Origin: a virus
IMG/VR virus record: IMGVR_UViG_3300032287_001178
Location: 1-24,962 of that record
Direction: 5' to 3' (one strand)
Length of the DNA stretch: 24,962 nucleotides
In this document: positions 1 through 7,782 of the stretch, piece by piece
Layout of the letters: each line of letters begins with the position of its first letter
Position numbering within the stretch: the stretch's first letter is position 1
Program-made: the position numbers and the translations under genes
The notes under the pieces: model-generated
Database searches by the model: none
What the model was told of the DNA's origin: nothing
What the model saw: only the letters and a program-made list of their open reading frames with translations

Positions 1-1
1 G

Positions 2-892
2 GCCAGCAGCGGCTACGGTCAAACAGTTTTCAGCAGCCAAATAACAACCAGTAACAGAGTAGCAGTAAGTGATTGGACTGCATTAAAATATGATATCATT
101 AATGCTTACAATCATCAGGTTGGGACTGTACCTACAGCATTAGTAAACATTAATGTAGGAGACACAGTAAAAGCCAATACTGCTACAGCACCGTATAGAC
201 AATATGCTACCTGGGCAGATGTGATCTTAACACAAAAATTTGCCATTGCATCAAGCCAATCCATAGTTCGTACATTCCCAGCCGGAGGCGGCAATTGGTA
301 CACCGAAACATCATGGCCTGGTGGGCTCGGTGCAACATGGACTGGTCGAACCTATGCGTTGTTCAATGTCTATTGGGCAAATGCTGCTTCTGCTAGATAT
401 TTCTTTAACAGCGGTGGTGAAATTAGATTCACATCATCACGTACCGGAGGAACAACAGTGGGAGCGATTGCTGCTCAAAACACCAGTTGGACCACGATGT
501 TAAATGGTATAGGCACACAGGCATTTGGAGGAAATAAACCAACCGCTGACACTGGCGTACTGACCGGTGGAAACTTTTATAGATTAAACAATGGATTACA
601 AGCATGGTTTACTGGCACATCATCAAATCCCTATTCAACTAACACTTACAAAATCTATGCCAGAACACCCGGCGTTTCGGACAACTCTGCAGGCACAGCA
701 GCCAGTATCGAATTCCAAGTAGAATGGAACGACGTACACACAGGTCTCGGTAGTGCCACTGAAGGAGTCGATGGAACATTACGAGTAGATGTTTCTATAT
801 TAGAAGCATTTGGCACATTGTCACCTTCTGGTTCTGGGAACTTCCAAGTAACAACACCCACAATTCAAATAACCCAATCCCCAACAACTTAA
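2..892 (+). CDS. C-terminal part of a large virion structural (fibre-like) protein, 5' end outside window
   Basis: The frame is open from base 2 with no start, so this is the last 296 or so residues of a longer gene. The protein is rich in Gly, Ser, Thr and Asn, has few charged residues and no cysteine in the part seen, and consists of short beta-type segments (for example WTGRTYALFNVYW, EIRFTSS, SIEFQVEWND). This is typical of tail-fibre or other virion surface proteins of marine T4-like phages. The early segment DWTALKYDIINAYNHQVG resembles a spacer unit that recurs in long marine-phage structural proteins; that is recall, not a search. It is followed by a late promoter and a glycosyltransferase operon. 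An internal ATG-type start near 221 is possible but unlikely, because the same composition continues upstream. Exact virion role unknown. Confidence 0.75.
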   Translation, partial: ASSGYGQTVFSSQITTSNRVAVSDWTALKYDIINAYNHQVGTVPTALVNINVGDTVKANTATAPYRQYATWADVILTQKFAIASSQSIVRTFPAGGGNWYTETSWPGGLGATWTGRTYALFNVYWANAASARYFFNSGGEIRFTSSRTGGTTVGAIAAQNTSWTTMLNGIGTQAFGGNKPTADTGVLTGGNFYRLNNGLQAWFTGTSSNPYSTNTYKIYARTPGVSDNSAGTAASIEFQVEWNDVHTGLGSATEGVDGTLRVDVSILEAFGTLSPSGSGNFQVTTPTIQITQSPTT

Positions 893-897
893 TTTTT

Positions 898-944
898 CCC
901 CTGATTATCTAGCACAATAAATAAACTGCTACTTTAATCAGGGG
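898..944 (+). promoter_or_regulatory. Perfect 10-bp inverted repeat around a late promoter, hiding the next ribosome binding site
   Basis: CCCCTGATTA at 898-907 is the exact reverse complement of TAATCAGGGG at 935-944, with a 27-base loop. The right arm contains the AGGGG that serves as ribosome binding site for the ATG at 951. The loop holds the late-promoter candidate at 916-923. A read-through RNA from the upstream gene would fold and mask the site. An RNA started in the loop would lack the left arm. There is no U-run after the right arm, so it does not look like a simple terminator. Confidence 0.6.
916..923 (+). promoter_or_regulatory. Late promoter, NATAAATA type
   Basis: AATAAATA fits the NATAAATA late-promoter element of marine T4-like phages (T4 itself: TATAAATA). 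It lies 27 bases before the ATG at 951 in the only gap on the + strand, so it could drive the whole operon 951-8632. The expected RNA start is near 929-931. Confidence 0.55.
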
Positions 945-950
945 ATCATT

Positions 951-1301
951 ATGGATGAGCAATTTAAACAAGCTCTAGAATTTTCAAACTATCGACAGAC
1001 TTTTTCGGTCCAGCGTCGACTCCTTAAAGAAAAAATAGACGCCAAATTAACCATTGGACAAAATGGTGGGATTTTTAAAATTGATAGATCGTTAATTGCG
1101 TTTGTTCAAATGTTCGTCGATCAAGGCCGAACAGAAAACGTGCCATTGATCGACGACAACGAAAATCCAATTATGATTGAGGATCTAGAAAAGTTTAGAG
1201 ATGAGATAATTGATAGATACTACGATACTACATTGGAATATTATCAAGAATTCCAAGAACTTAAAAAAAGTCGCAGTGTAGAAAAATTATTGGATCTATG
1301 A
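951..1301 (+). CDS. Conserved small phage protein, mostly helical
   Basis: 116 residues, acidic, with charged helical segments at both ends (QFKQALEFSNYRQTF near the start; LEYYQEFQELKKSRSVEKLL at the end) and a more globular middle containing GGIFKIDRSLIAFVQ. I recall similar 115-residue proteins of unknown function next to structural genes in marine T4-like phages. The start ATG follows AGGGG by six bases, and that site lies in the stem of the hairpin at 898-944. It is the first gene of the + strand operon and overlaps the next gene by ATGA. A role in fibre assembly or as a chaperone is only a guess from position. Confidence 0.8.
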   Translation: MDEQFKQALEFSNYRQTFSVQRRLLKEKIDAKLTIGQNGGIFKIDRSLIAFVQMFVDQGRTENVPLIDDNENPIMIEDLEKFRDEIIDRYYDTTLEYYQEFQELKKSRSVEKLLDL

Positions 1302-2161
1302 CTCGCGGCGCACTGATATTTGCACATAATAATAGAGATATCGATTATGCATATATGTCGATATTATCTGCTAGACTGGCTAAAAAACATCTAGGAATTC
1401 CTGTATCCTTGGTAACAGATCCCTCTACACTAGAATGGACTAAATCATCAAACAGCTATGACCTATTAGTTTCGACTTTTGATAAAATTGTCGAAGTTGA
1501 TCGTCCTGTAACAGATAACATGAGAAGGTTACACGATGGGGTGCATTTTAAAAACATGCCTTTTGTTAATGCTAACCGATCCAATGTCTACGATTTAACT
1601 CCTTATGATCAAACGCTGTTGTTAGACAGCGATTATTTAATTTTTTCCAACAAACTAAATCATTATTGGGATGTTGATGCCGATGTGATGATTGGCAAGA
1701 GTATGTTAGATATCTATGATCAAAAAAGGCTAGGTTATCATGACAGATATATTTCAGATACCAGCGTTCATTTGTACTGGGCAACAACTGTGATGTTTAG
1801 AAAATCAAATTACAGCAAATTATTTTTTGAACTTGTTAATATCATAAGACAGAATTATCAATATTATTCAGATCTATTTAGATTTGATACAACACAATAT
1901 AGGAATGACATTTCATTCAGCGTTGCCAAACATATATTAGATGGATTCGAAACAAACACCAACGAAAGTCTTCCTCCGATATTAACAATAACAGACAAAG
2001 ACATTCTACATTCTGTAGATGATACTGGAAAATTAACAATATTAGTAAGTCCTAATAGTGATAAAAATTATTACGCGGCAGCAATCAAGGACACCGATAT
2101 ACACATAATGAACAAGCAAAGCATTATAAGACATTCAGAAGAGTTGATGAGATTAACATGA
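1298..2161 (+). CDS. GT8-like glycosyltransferase (copy A)
   Basis: 287 residues. The N-terminus (GALIFAHNN, about residues 4-12) and the segment VSLVTDP (36-42) suggest a Rossmann-like nucleotide-sugar fold. LLLDSDYLIF (107-116) contains a DXD motif (D110, D112), the usual metal and nucleotide-sugar ligand of GT-A enzymes. A later aromatic segment, HLYWATTVMFRK, is typical of the acceptor half. It shares this plan with the next gene, so the two are probably a diverged tandem pair. It starts in an ATGA overlap with a weak ribosome binding site, so it probably relies on translational coupling. Donor and acceptor are unknown; the gene context suggests virion or host-surface glycans. Confidence 0.7.
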   Translation: MTRGALIFAHNNRDIDYAYMSILSARLAKKHLGIPVSLVTDPSTLEWTKSSNSYDLLVSTFDKIVEVDRPVTDNMRRLHDGVHFKNMPFVNANRSNVYDLTPYDQTLLLDSDYLIFSNKLNHYWDVDADVMIGKSMLDIYDQKRLGYHDRYISDTSVHLYWATTVMFRKSNYSKLFFELVNIIRQNYQYYSDLFRFDTTQYRNDISFSVAKHILDGFETNTNESLPPILTITDKDILHSVDDTGKLTILVSPNSDKNYYAAAIKDTDIHIMNKQSIIRHSEELMRLT

Positions 2162-2997
2162 ATTTTGGTTATTTGATTTTTGTTTCGACAAATGATAAGA
2201 TAGACTATCTTAATCTAGCCTATGCCTTAGCACTTAGTATCAAGAATACTCAGAAAGAGGGCTACGACAAAGTGTGCCTAATGACAGACGATGTTATGGC
2301 TGTGAAAAAATTAAAATCTTCTTGGGTCTTTGATCAAGTAATCGAGATAGATAAATTCCAAGGATGGGATGCTAGATCTTGGATGGATGTTTATAGCCCT
2401 TTTGAACATACAGTTTGTTTAGATTCTGATATGCTGTTTACTAGAGATTATAGTCATTGGATTGAATATTTTATAGAAAACTCAGAATTATATATTGCCA
2501 ATAGCGCATACACTTATAGAGGAGATTTGGTAACCGATGATTATTATCGAAAAACATTTACAAAAAATAAATTACCCAACCTTTACAGTTTCTATACATT
2601 CTTTAAAAAAGACAGTGTGGTAGCCAAGGAGTTTTTTACATTAGCTAGATACATTATTAAAAATCCTGTAGAATTTTCAAATTTATTTTTAACTGAATTA
2701 AAACCTCGAGTAGTAGGCACTGATGAGGCATTCGCATTAGCAGCTAAAATTTTAGATATATCTGATGATATATCCTATGAATTAGATTTTCCAAAAGTAG
2801 TCCATATGAAAGGGATGATACAGGATTTTCCATGGCCTGCCGATGTATGGAGTGATCATATAGGTTTTTATCTCAATAGAAAAGGACAGATAAAAATAGG
2901 AAATTATCAACAACATAATATAGTTCATTATGTAGAAAAAGATAAAATTACACAAGAAGTAATTAACATACTAGAGGAAATAGCATGGAAGAAATAA
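2158..2997 (+). CDS. GT8-like glycosyltransferase (copy B)
   Basis: 279 residues with the same order of elements as copy A: FGYLIFVSTNDKIDY at the start, a strand ending KVCLMTDD (38-45), then VCLDSDMLFTRD (86-97) with the DXD motif D89/D91, and an aromatic segment YSFYTFFKKDS. VVGTDEAFALAAKIL in the second half matches the place where GT8 enzymes carry an acidic acceptor-side motif. It overlaps copy A by ATGA and the next gene by 13 bases. The two copies are diverged enough to act on different acceptors or to add successive sugars, which I infer rather than see. Confidence 0.68.
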   Translation: MNFGYLIFVSTNDKIDYLNLAYALALSIKNTQKEGYDKVCLMTDDVMAVKKLKSSWVFDQVIEIDKFQGWDARSWMDVYSPFEHTVCLDSDMLFTRDYSHWIEYFIENSELYIANSAYTYRGDLVTDDYYRKTFTKNKLPNLYSFYTFFKKDSVVAKEFFTLARYIIKNPVEFSNLFLTELKPRVVGTDEAFALAAKILDISDDISYELDFPKVVHMKGMIQDFPWPADVWSDHIGFYLNRKGQIKIGNYQQHNIVHYVEKDKITQEVINILEEIAWKK

Positions 2998-3578
2998 TTT
3001 TATTTCCTGTAGAATTTTTTGCGGCATTTAATCCCACAACAGGAGCGATAATCGCAGTTGGTCCTAAAGCGGCATTTGAAAATGAAGAGCATAAGATTCC
3101 TATGGATCAAGAAGTTGCTGAACTTATTATCGAAGGTAGAATAAATCTTCATTCTTGTTCTGTGGATATCACAGGCGAGGGCTATGTAATTTCCGAGACT
3201 AGATCACTATACAGAATTGACGATGTTCTACATCGAATAATTGAAATTGAACATGCTGATGTTGATAAGCCCAATGTGTTTTTAACCTATAAGAAAAATT
3301 CATTAACAATAGAATTAACCGAAGAATACGGCGGTACAAAAAAACTAGCTAAAAAATTTCAACCAGTGAAAAAGAAAAAAATTAACTGGTCTGGAAATAC
3401 AGAAATGAATTTTTTAATTACAGATTATAATGATCCTAATTCTTTGTACAAACCGTTTTCTATAAAAATATCAGATCTTGTAGGAAAGAAATTCGTACTT
3501 AAAAATTTAGAACTGCCTACGAAATTTAGTGTATACACTAGACGCCTGTTTAAAAATTATGTAATGGAGATTAAATGA
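2985..3578 (+). CDS. Unknown protein between the glycosyltransferase pairs
   Basis: 197 residues; I do not recognise a family. The first 100 residues include PVEFFAAFNPTTGAIIAVGP and read like a small beta-rich domain. The segment after about residue 105 is Lys-rich (QPVKKKKINW near 126-135), followed by another beta-rich part. There is no signal peptide, membrane segment or cysteine cluster. The start ATG has a good GAGGAAA six bases upstream, inside the end of the previous gene, and the stop overlaps the next ATG (ATGA). The beta-rich make-up could suit a virion or carbohydrate-binding protein made together with the transferases, but this is speculation. Confidence 0.7.
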   Translation: MEEIILFPVEFFAAFNPTTGAIIAVGPKAAFENEEHKIPMDQEVAELIIEGRINLHSCSVDITGEGYVISETRSLYRIDDVLHRIIEIEHADVDKPNVFLTYKKNSLTIELTEEYGGTKKLAKKFQPVKKKKINWSGNTEMNFLITDYNDPNSLYKPFSIKISDLVGKKFVLKNLELPTKFSVYTRRLFKNYVMEIK

Positions 3579-4471
3579 AAATAGTAGAGTTTGATATTAT
3601 TTTTATTAGCTATGATGAACCAAATGCTGATATAAATTACGCAGATTTATGCGATAAAGCACCGTGGGCTAAACGTGTACACGGAGTCAAAGGTAGCGAT
3701 CATGCACATAAAGCTGCTGCAAATCTAAGTGACACTGATTGGTTGATAACCGTTGATGCTGATAATATTGTAGATCCTAAATTCTTTGATTTAGATCTTG
3801 ATATGTCAGATCCAAAGATACAGGTATATGGCTGGTGCGGAAGAAATAAAATCAATGGACTTAGATACGGCAATGGCGGAATTAAAATCTGGAAAAAAGA
3901 TTTTATTCTTAATATGAAAACACACGAAGCCAGCGAAAGTGATCGAGCCCAAGTAGATTTTTGTTGGGAAGATGGGTATAGAAACTTTCCTGTAGTTTAC
4001 AGTGATAGTATTATTACAGGAAGTCCATTCCAAGCATGGCGAGCAGGATTCCGTGAAGGTGTTAAGATGACTCTCAAAGACGGTGTTAAGGTTCCTGCTA
4101 TGGAATTACAAGATCATATTTGGTGGCACAATATACATAGACTTCGTATGTGGTCAACAGTAGGGGCTCACGAGATAAATGGAATCTATGCTGTGCTAGG
4201 GGCTCGTATGGGCACCTGGATGACTAATTGTACAGATTGGAACTATGTTGATGTTAGAGATTTTGAAATTTTAAGAAACATCTATAACGACGAAGTTAAA
4301 TCTATCGAAAATAATAAAGACGCTGTTCTTGAAAGAACAAGCTATTATGGTAATGAAATAAAATATAAGTTAGGATTGGATTGGCCTAACTTCGATGCAC
4401 AACAGAGCAAATATATTTTAGATTTATATGACGAAACAATAAATCTAGGACTAACTTATTTTAGACAATAA
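3575..4471 (+). CDS. GT2-like (GT-A fold) glycosyltransferase, pair member 1
   Basis: 298 residues. The opening FDIIFISYDEPNAD (6-19) and the strand LITVDADNIVDP (57-68), with DXD at D61/D63, are the nucleotide-sugar parts of a GT-A enzyme. RVHGVKGSDHAHKAAAN (34-50) is the conserved link between them. GLRYGNGGIKIWKK sits where GT2-type enzymes have the acceptor-side strands. The next gene repeats the same N-terminal plan, so the two are tandem paralogues. The start has GGAG a few bases upstream and an ATGA overlap. Aromatic and His-rich segments later (HIWWHNIHRLRMW) are not seen in copy 2 and may set the acceptor. Substrate unknown. Confidence 0.68.
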   Translation: MKIVEFDIIFISYDEPNADINYADLCDKAPWAKRVHGVKGSDHAHKAAANLSDTDWLITVDADNIVDPKFFDLDLDMSDPKIQVYGWCGRNKINGLRYGNGGIKIWKKDFILNMKTHEASESDRAQVDFCWEDGYRNFPVVYSDSIITGSPFQAWRAGFREGVKMTLKDGVKVPAMELQDHIWWHNIHRLRMWSTVGAHEINGIYAVLGARMGTWMTNCTDWNYVDVRDFEILRNIYNDEVKSIENNKDAVLERTSYYGNEIKYKLGLDWPNFDAQQSKYILDLYDETINLGLTYFRQ

Positions 4472-5166
4472 TGTACGATATCATTTTTATCAGTTATAAC
4501 GAACCAAATGCAGATGCTAACTTTGAAAAGTTAAAAGCAAGATTTCCTTACGCACATAGAGTCCACGGAATCAAAGGTATACATCAAGCACACATTGCTG
4601 CTGCCAAAAAGGCATTTACAAAAATGTTTTGGGTAGTAGATGCTGACGCCGAAATATTAGACACATTTAATTTTGATCATGAAGTTAGCAAATATGATCT
4701 GGAATGTGTACATGTATGGCGAAGTCGTAATCCTATTAATAATTTAGAATATGGTTATGGCGGAGTTAAGTTGTTACCTAAGAGGTTAACTCAGAATATG
4801 GACACGTCAAAGCCAGATATGACTACTAGTATTAGTTCATTGTTTAAGGCAATGCCAGAAGTTTCAAACATTACAGCATTCAACACAGATCCATTTAATA
4901 CGTGGAAATCAGCATTTAGAGAATGTTGCAAGTTGGCAAGTAAAACTATTGATCGTCAAGACGATATAGAAACACAACAACGATTAGATGTATGGTGTAC
5001 ATTAAATGAATCGGTGCCGTATGGTGCTCATGCCTACCTAGGGGCAATTGCAGGAAAATATTTTGGTTTATTTTGGCAAAATGCACCTAGCGAGTTATTA
5101 AAGATAAACGACTTTGATTGGTTAAAAGAACAATATGAAATGTCAAAGGATAAACTAAATGGATGA
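4471..5166 (+). CDS. GT2-like (GT-A fold) glycosyltransferase, shorter pair member 2
   Basis: 231 residues. YDIIFISYNEPNAD (2-15), RVHGIKGIHQAHIAAAKK (30-47) and FWVVDADAEI (53-62; DXD at D57/D59) match the previous gene almost position for position. LEYGYGGVKLLPKR matches its acceptor strand. It is about 67 residues shorter. The segment FNTWKSAFRECCKLASKT corresponds to FQAWRAGFREGVKMTLKD upstream. It starts at TAATG, one base overlapping the preceding stop, with no clear ribosome binding site, so it probably depends on coupling. A tandem duplication followed by divergence is the simplest explanation. Confidence 0.68.
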   Translation: MYDIIFISYNEPNADANFEKLKARFPYAHRVHGIKGIHQAHIAAAKKAFTKMFWVVDADAEILDTFNFDHEVSKYDLECVHVWRSRNPINNLEYGYGGVKLLPKRLTQNMDTSKPDMTTSISSLFKAMPEVSNITAFNTDPFNTWKSAFRECCKLASKTIDRQDDIETQQRLDVWCTLNESVPYGAHAYLGAIAGKYFGLFWQNAPSELLKINDFDWLKEQYEMSKDKLNG

Positions 5167-6523
5167 TAAGGTAAGGATTAAGAAATTCATTCCTATAATG
5201 AATGAAATCTCTCCTACGTTTTGTCTCGCCAAGTGGCACCACACCACTATATATTTAGGCACAGGTGAAACACACAGTTGTTATCATCCAGCGCCTCATA
5301 AGATTCCCTTAGAAGAAATTGTCATAGACCCAAGCGCACTACATAATACCAAAGAAAAAATCAGCCAACGTGCAGAAATGATGGCAGGTGAAAAACCTGC
5401 AGGCTGTAATTATTGTTGGAACATCGAAGCATTAGGTGAAGATTTTATTTCAGATCGACATGAACGCAATGCCAGCATCTTCACAGAACAACGTCTAGGA
5501 GCTATCAAGGCCGACCCATTAGCTCCTGTCAATCCTCAATATATCGAAGTAAGTTTTGGTAACGAATGTAATTTTAAATGTGGATATTGTCACCCAAAAC
5601 ATAGCAGTGCTTACTACAAAGAAATAAAAGATTTTGGTCCGTATTCGATGGTTAAAAATCATCGTAACGATATTGATTGGTTTGAAATATTTGAAGAAGA
5701 AACTAATCCTTATGTAGAAGCGTGGTGGCGTTGGTGGCCTGAAGTTCGCAAAACATTAACCATACTTCGTATCACAGGTGGCGAACCATTGTTACAATCT
5801 AGTACATGGAAACTGTTAGACGACTTAGTAGTAAATCCGTTACCTAATTTAGAATTAAACATCAACACAAACTTTGGAGTTAAACCTATTTTAATTGATA
5901 GACTTGTAGAAAAAGTAAATGCGTTGATTGCCAACGGATGTATTAAAGATTTTAAAATTTTTACTAGTATGGATACATGGGGTGCACCTGCAGAATATAT
6001 TCGAACAGGTCTAGACTTAACTGTGTGGGAACGCAATTTAGATACATATTTGACTAAAACACAGTTGCCAATTACTTTCATGATTACGTTTAATATCTTA
6101 ACTGTAACAAATTTTCAAAGCCTATTAGAAAAGATCCTAGAATGGCGTATAAAATACAATGGTAATAATCAAAACAAATGGCAGCGTGTGAGATTTGATA
6201 CTCCATTTTTAAAAGAGCCCTTGCAGTACGACATGAATATATTACCTAAAGACGAATTTATGCCTTACATGAAAAGTCATCTAGACTTCATTCTAGCCAA
6301 TTTAGACGATAAAAACCGTAGTAAATTCAACGACTTAGAGTATGCTAAATTTGAAAGAGTTGTAAAATACATGGAATCAGCTATCTATACCCCAGAGAAG
6401 CTAAAAGAAGGCAAACGAGACTTCTTTAATTGGTTTACCGAATATGATCGCAGAAGAGGTACTGATTTTATAAGAACCTTTCCAAAATTAGAAAATTTTT
6501 ATTTTGAGTGTGCGCAAGAATGA
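5159..6523 (+). CDS. Radical SAM enzyme with N-terminal twitch/SPASM-like domain
   Basis: 454 residues. The radical-SAM cluster motif CNFKCGYC (C137, C141, C144) binds the catalytic 4Fe-4S cluster, and TGGEPLL (206-212) is the family's SAM-binding GGE motif. Ahead of this, residues 20-90 carry FCLAKW, a Cys at 41 and GCNYCW (C83, C86), with the spacing style of a SPASM/twitch auxiliary-cluster domain. That domain is normally C-terminal. NCBI has a family with the N-terminal arrangement (N_Twi_rSAM), known mainly from phages and bacteria, whose function is unclear. The start is supported by AAGGA eight bases upstream; it overlaps the previous gene by 8 bases. Neighbouring transferases suggest action on a sugar or on a glycosylated peptide, but this is inference. 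Confidence 0.85.
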   Translation: MDDKVRIKKFIPIMNEISPTFCLAKWHHTTIYLGTGETHSCYHPAPHKIPLEEIVIDPSALHNTKEKISQRAEMMAGEKPAGCNYCWNIEALGEDFISDRHERNASIFTEQRLGAIKADPLAPVNPQYIEVSFGNECNFKCGYCHPKHSSAYYKEIKDFGPYSMVKNHRNDIDWFEIFEEETNPYVEAWWRWWPEVRKTLTILRITGGEPLLQSSTWKLLDDLVVNPLPNLELNINTNFGVKPILIDRLVEKVNALIANGCIKDFKIFTSMDTWGAPAEYIRTGLDLTVWERNLDTYLTKTQLPITFMITFNILTVTNFQSLLEKILEWRIKYNGNNQNKWQRVRFDTPFLKEPLQYDMNILPKDEFMPYMKSHLDFILANLDDKNRSKFNDLEYAKFERVVKYMESAIYTPEKLKEGKRDFFNWFTEYDRRRGTDFIRTFPKLENFYFECAQE

Positions 6524-7782
6524 ATTTAGTATTTGATGATCCTGTAAATTTTTTAAATTATTCGAATTGTTTGGATATTGTTTCATCTGGAGCGAGACGA
6601 TTCGCTCCTTCGCCTATGGCTGTGACATTATTGCATCGAACACAAATGGCAACAGGCTGCTCGGTTGAAAACAAACCACGCCCGTATATTATTCCTTCGG
6701 GCGTCAATCATAGTCCTAATGATTGGGCTGTTTATAATGGACAGTCGGTTTTTGATTCTATGAATAAAAAGCAGATTAATGATATAAGAGATGGCAAAGC
6801 TATGGTGTTATTTGACCAATCATTAGAAGGATATCATACATCGTGGTTGTGGGATTATTTTCATAAAGAATGCGCTAAACATAATATTTCGCCAGAAGCA
6901 ATAATCTATGTTACTGGAAATTCCTTATGTGCCGAACAATATGACAAGTGGGCCAAAGACAATTCTATTGAACATAGAATAACAACCATATCATACGTAC
7001 ACTTTGAAGCAGATGTTTATAATAATTCAGTCTGGACTTCTTTGAATATGTCCGTTGACAAACATCTAGAATATAAAAAAAATAATGAAATTAAAGATTT
7101 CAACTGCCTACAGAAACGTTTGAGAGCCCATAGGATTTGGTTTTATATTAAAATGTTTGAAGAGAATTTATTAGTAAATGGATTAGTAAGTATGAATCCA
7201 TTTAATACCGATAACGTGTGTTTTGAAAATCAAACAATCAACAAAGAAAGAGCCGACTCTGCGAATTCCGTTTTGCCATTAATGGTCCATGGAAAAGCAA
7301 ATAACGAATTTGATGACGGGTTTTATATACGTCGAATTCAAGATCAAACTTGTTTAGATTCTTGGTGTACTGTTATATCAGAAGCTTCTTTTTCCGATCT
7401 TGATCAACAGCTATTCTTAAGTGAAAAGATTTTTAAACCGATTGTCTGTTTCCATCCGTTCATCATATTAGGGAATAGAGGCAGTTTAAAAGAACTACAT
7501 AAGATGGGCTATAAAACATTTGATGGCTGGATCGATGAAAGCTATGACGATTTGCCAACATTTGAAAGATATGATGCCATAGTTGAATCAATAAAAAAGA
7601 TAATTGCTATCGAAGATAAATTTGCATGGTTCGAATCTATGCGCCCTATCTTAGATCATAATTATGAAAATTTAAAAAAGAATTCAACAGCAATAAATTC
7701 AGCGTTTGTCATCGCTGAAAGAACTTATAAGAAATATTTTAAATTAGGGAAATATAAAGATGCATCCAGGTATTCAAATTAA
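6520..7782 (+). CDS. Probable glycosyltransferase (unclassified marine-phage type)
   Basis: 420 residues from the ATG at 6520, which forms an ATGA overlap with the previous stop. A GTG start at 6508 would add four residues and is less likely. Near the C-terminus it has SEKIFKPIVCFHPFIILGNRGSL-type sequence (shown in part), followed by MGYKTFDGWIDESYDD. This E-K-x-F-K-P-I / H-P-F-I-x-x-G pattern is like the donor-binding half of GT-B enzymes such as GT10 fucosyltransferases, and I recall it in unannotated marine-phage proteins. The N-terminal half is divergent, with PYIIPSGVNH and AMVLFDQSLEG. It lies between the radical-SAM and SGNH genes. The transferase call is moderate; the fold needs checking. 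Confidence 0.55.
   Translation: MNLVFDDPVNFLNYSNCLDIVSSGARRFAPSPMAVTLLHRTQMATGCSVENKPRPYIIPSGVNHSPNDWAVYNGQSVFDSMNKKQINDIRDGKAMVLFDQSLEGYHTSWLWDYFHKECAKHNISPEAIIYVTGNSLCAEQYDKWAKDNSIEHRITTISYVHFEADVYNNSVWTSLNMSVDKHLEYKKNNEIKDFNCLQKRLRAHRIWFYIKMFEENLLVNGLVSMNPFNTDNVCFENQTINKERADSANSVLPLMVHGKANNEFDDGFYIRRIQDQTCLDSWCTVISEASFSDLDQQLFLSEKIFKPIVCFHPFIILGNRGSLKELHKMGYKTFDGWIDESYDDLPTFERYDAIVESIKKIIAIEDKFAWFESMRPILDHNYENLKKNSTAINSAFVIAERTYKKYFKLGKYKDASRYSN

Noticed and set aside
5710-6081. 123-residue open frame on the - strand within the radical SAM gene
   Set aside because: Antisense shadow of a gene with clear catalytic motifs.
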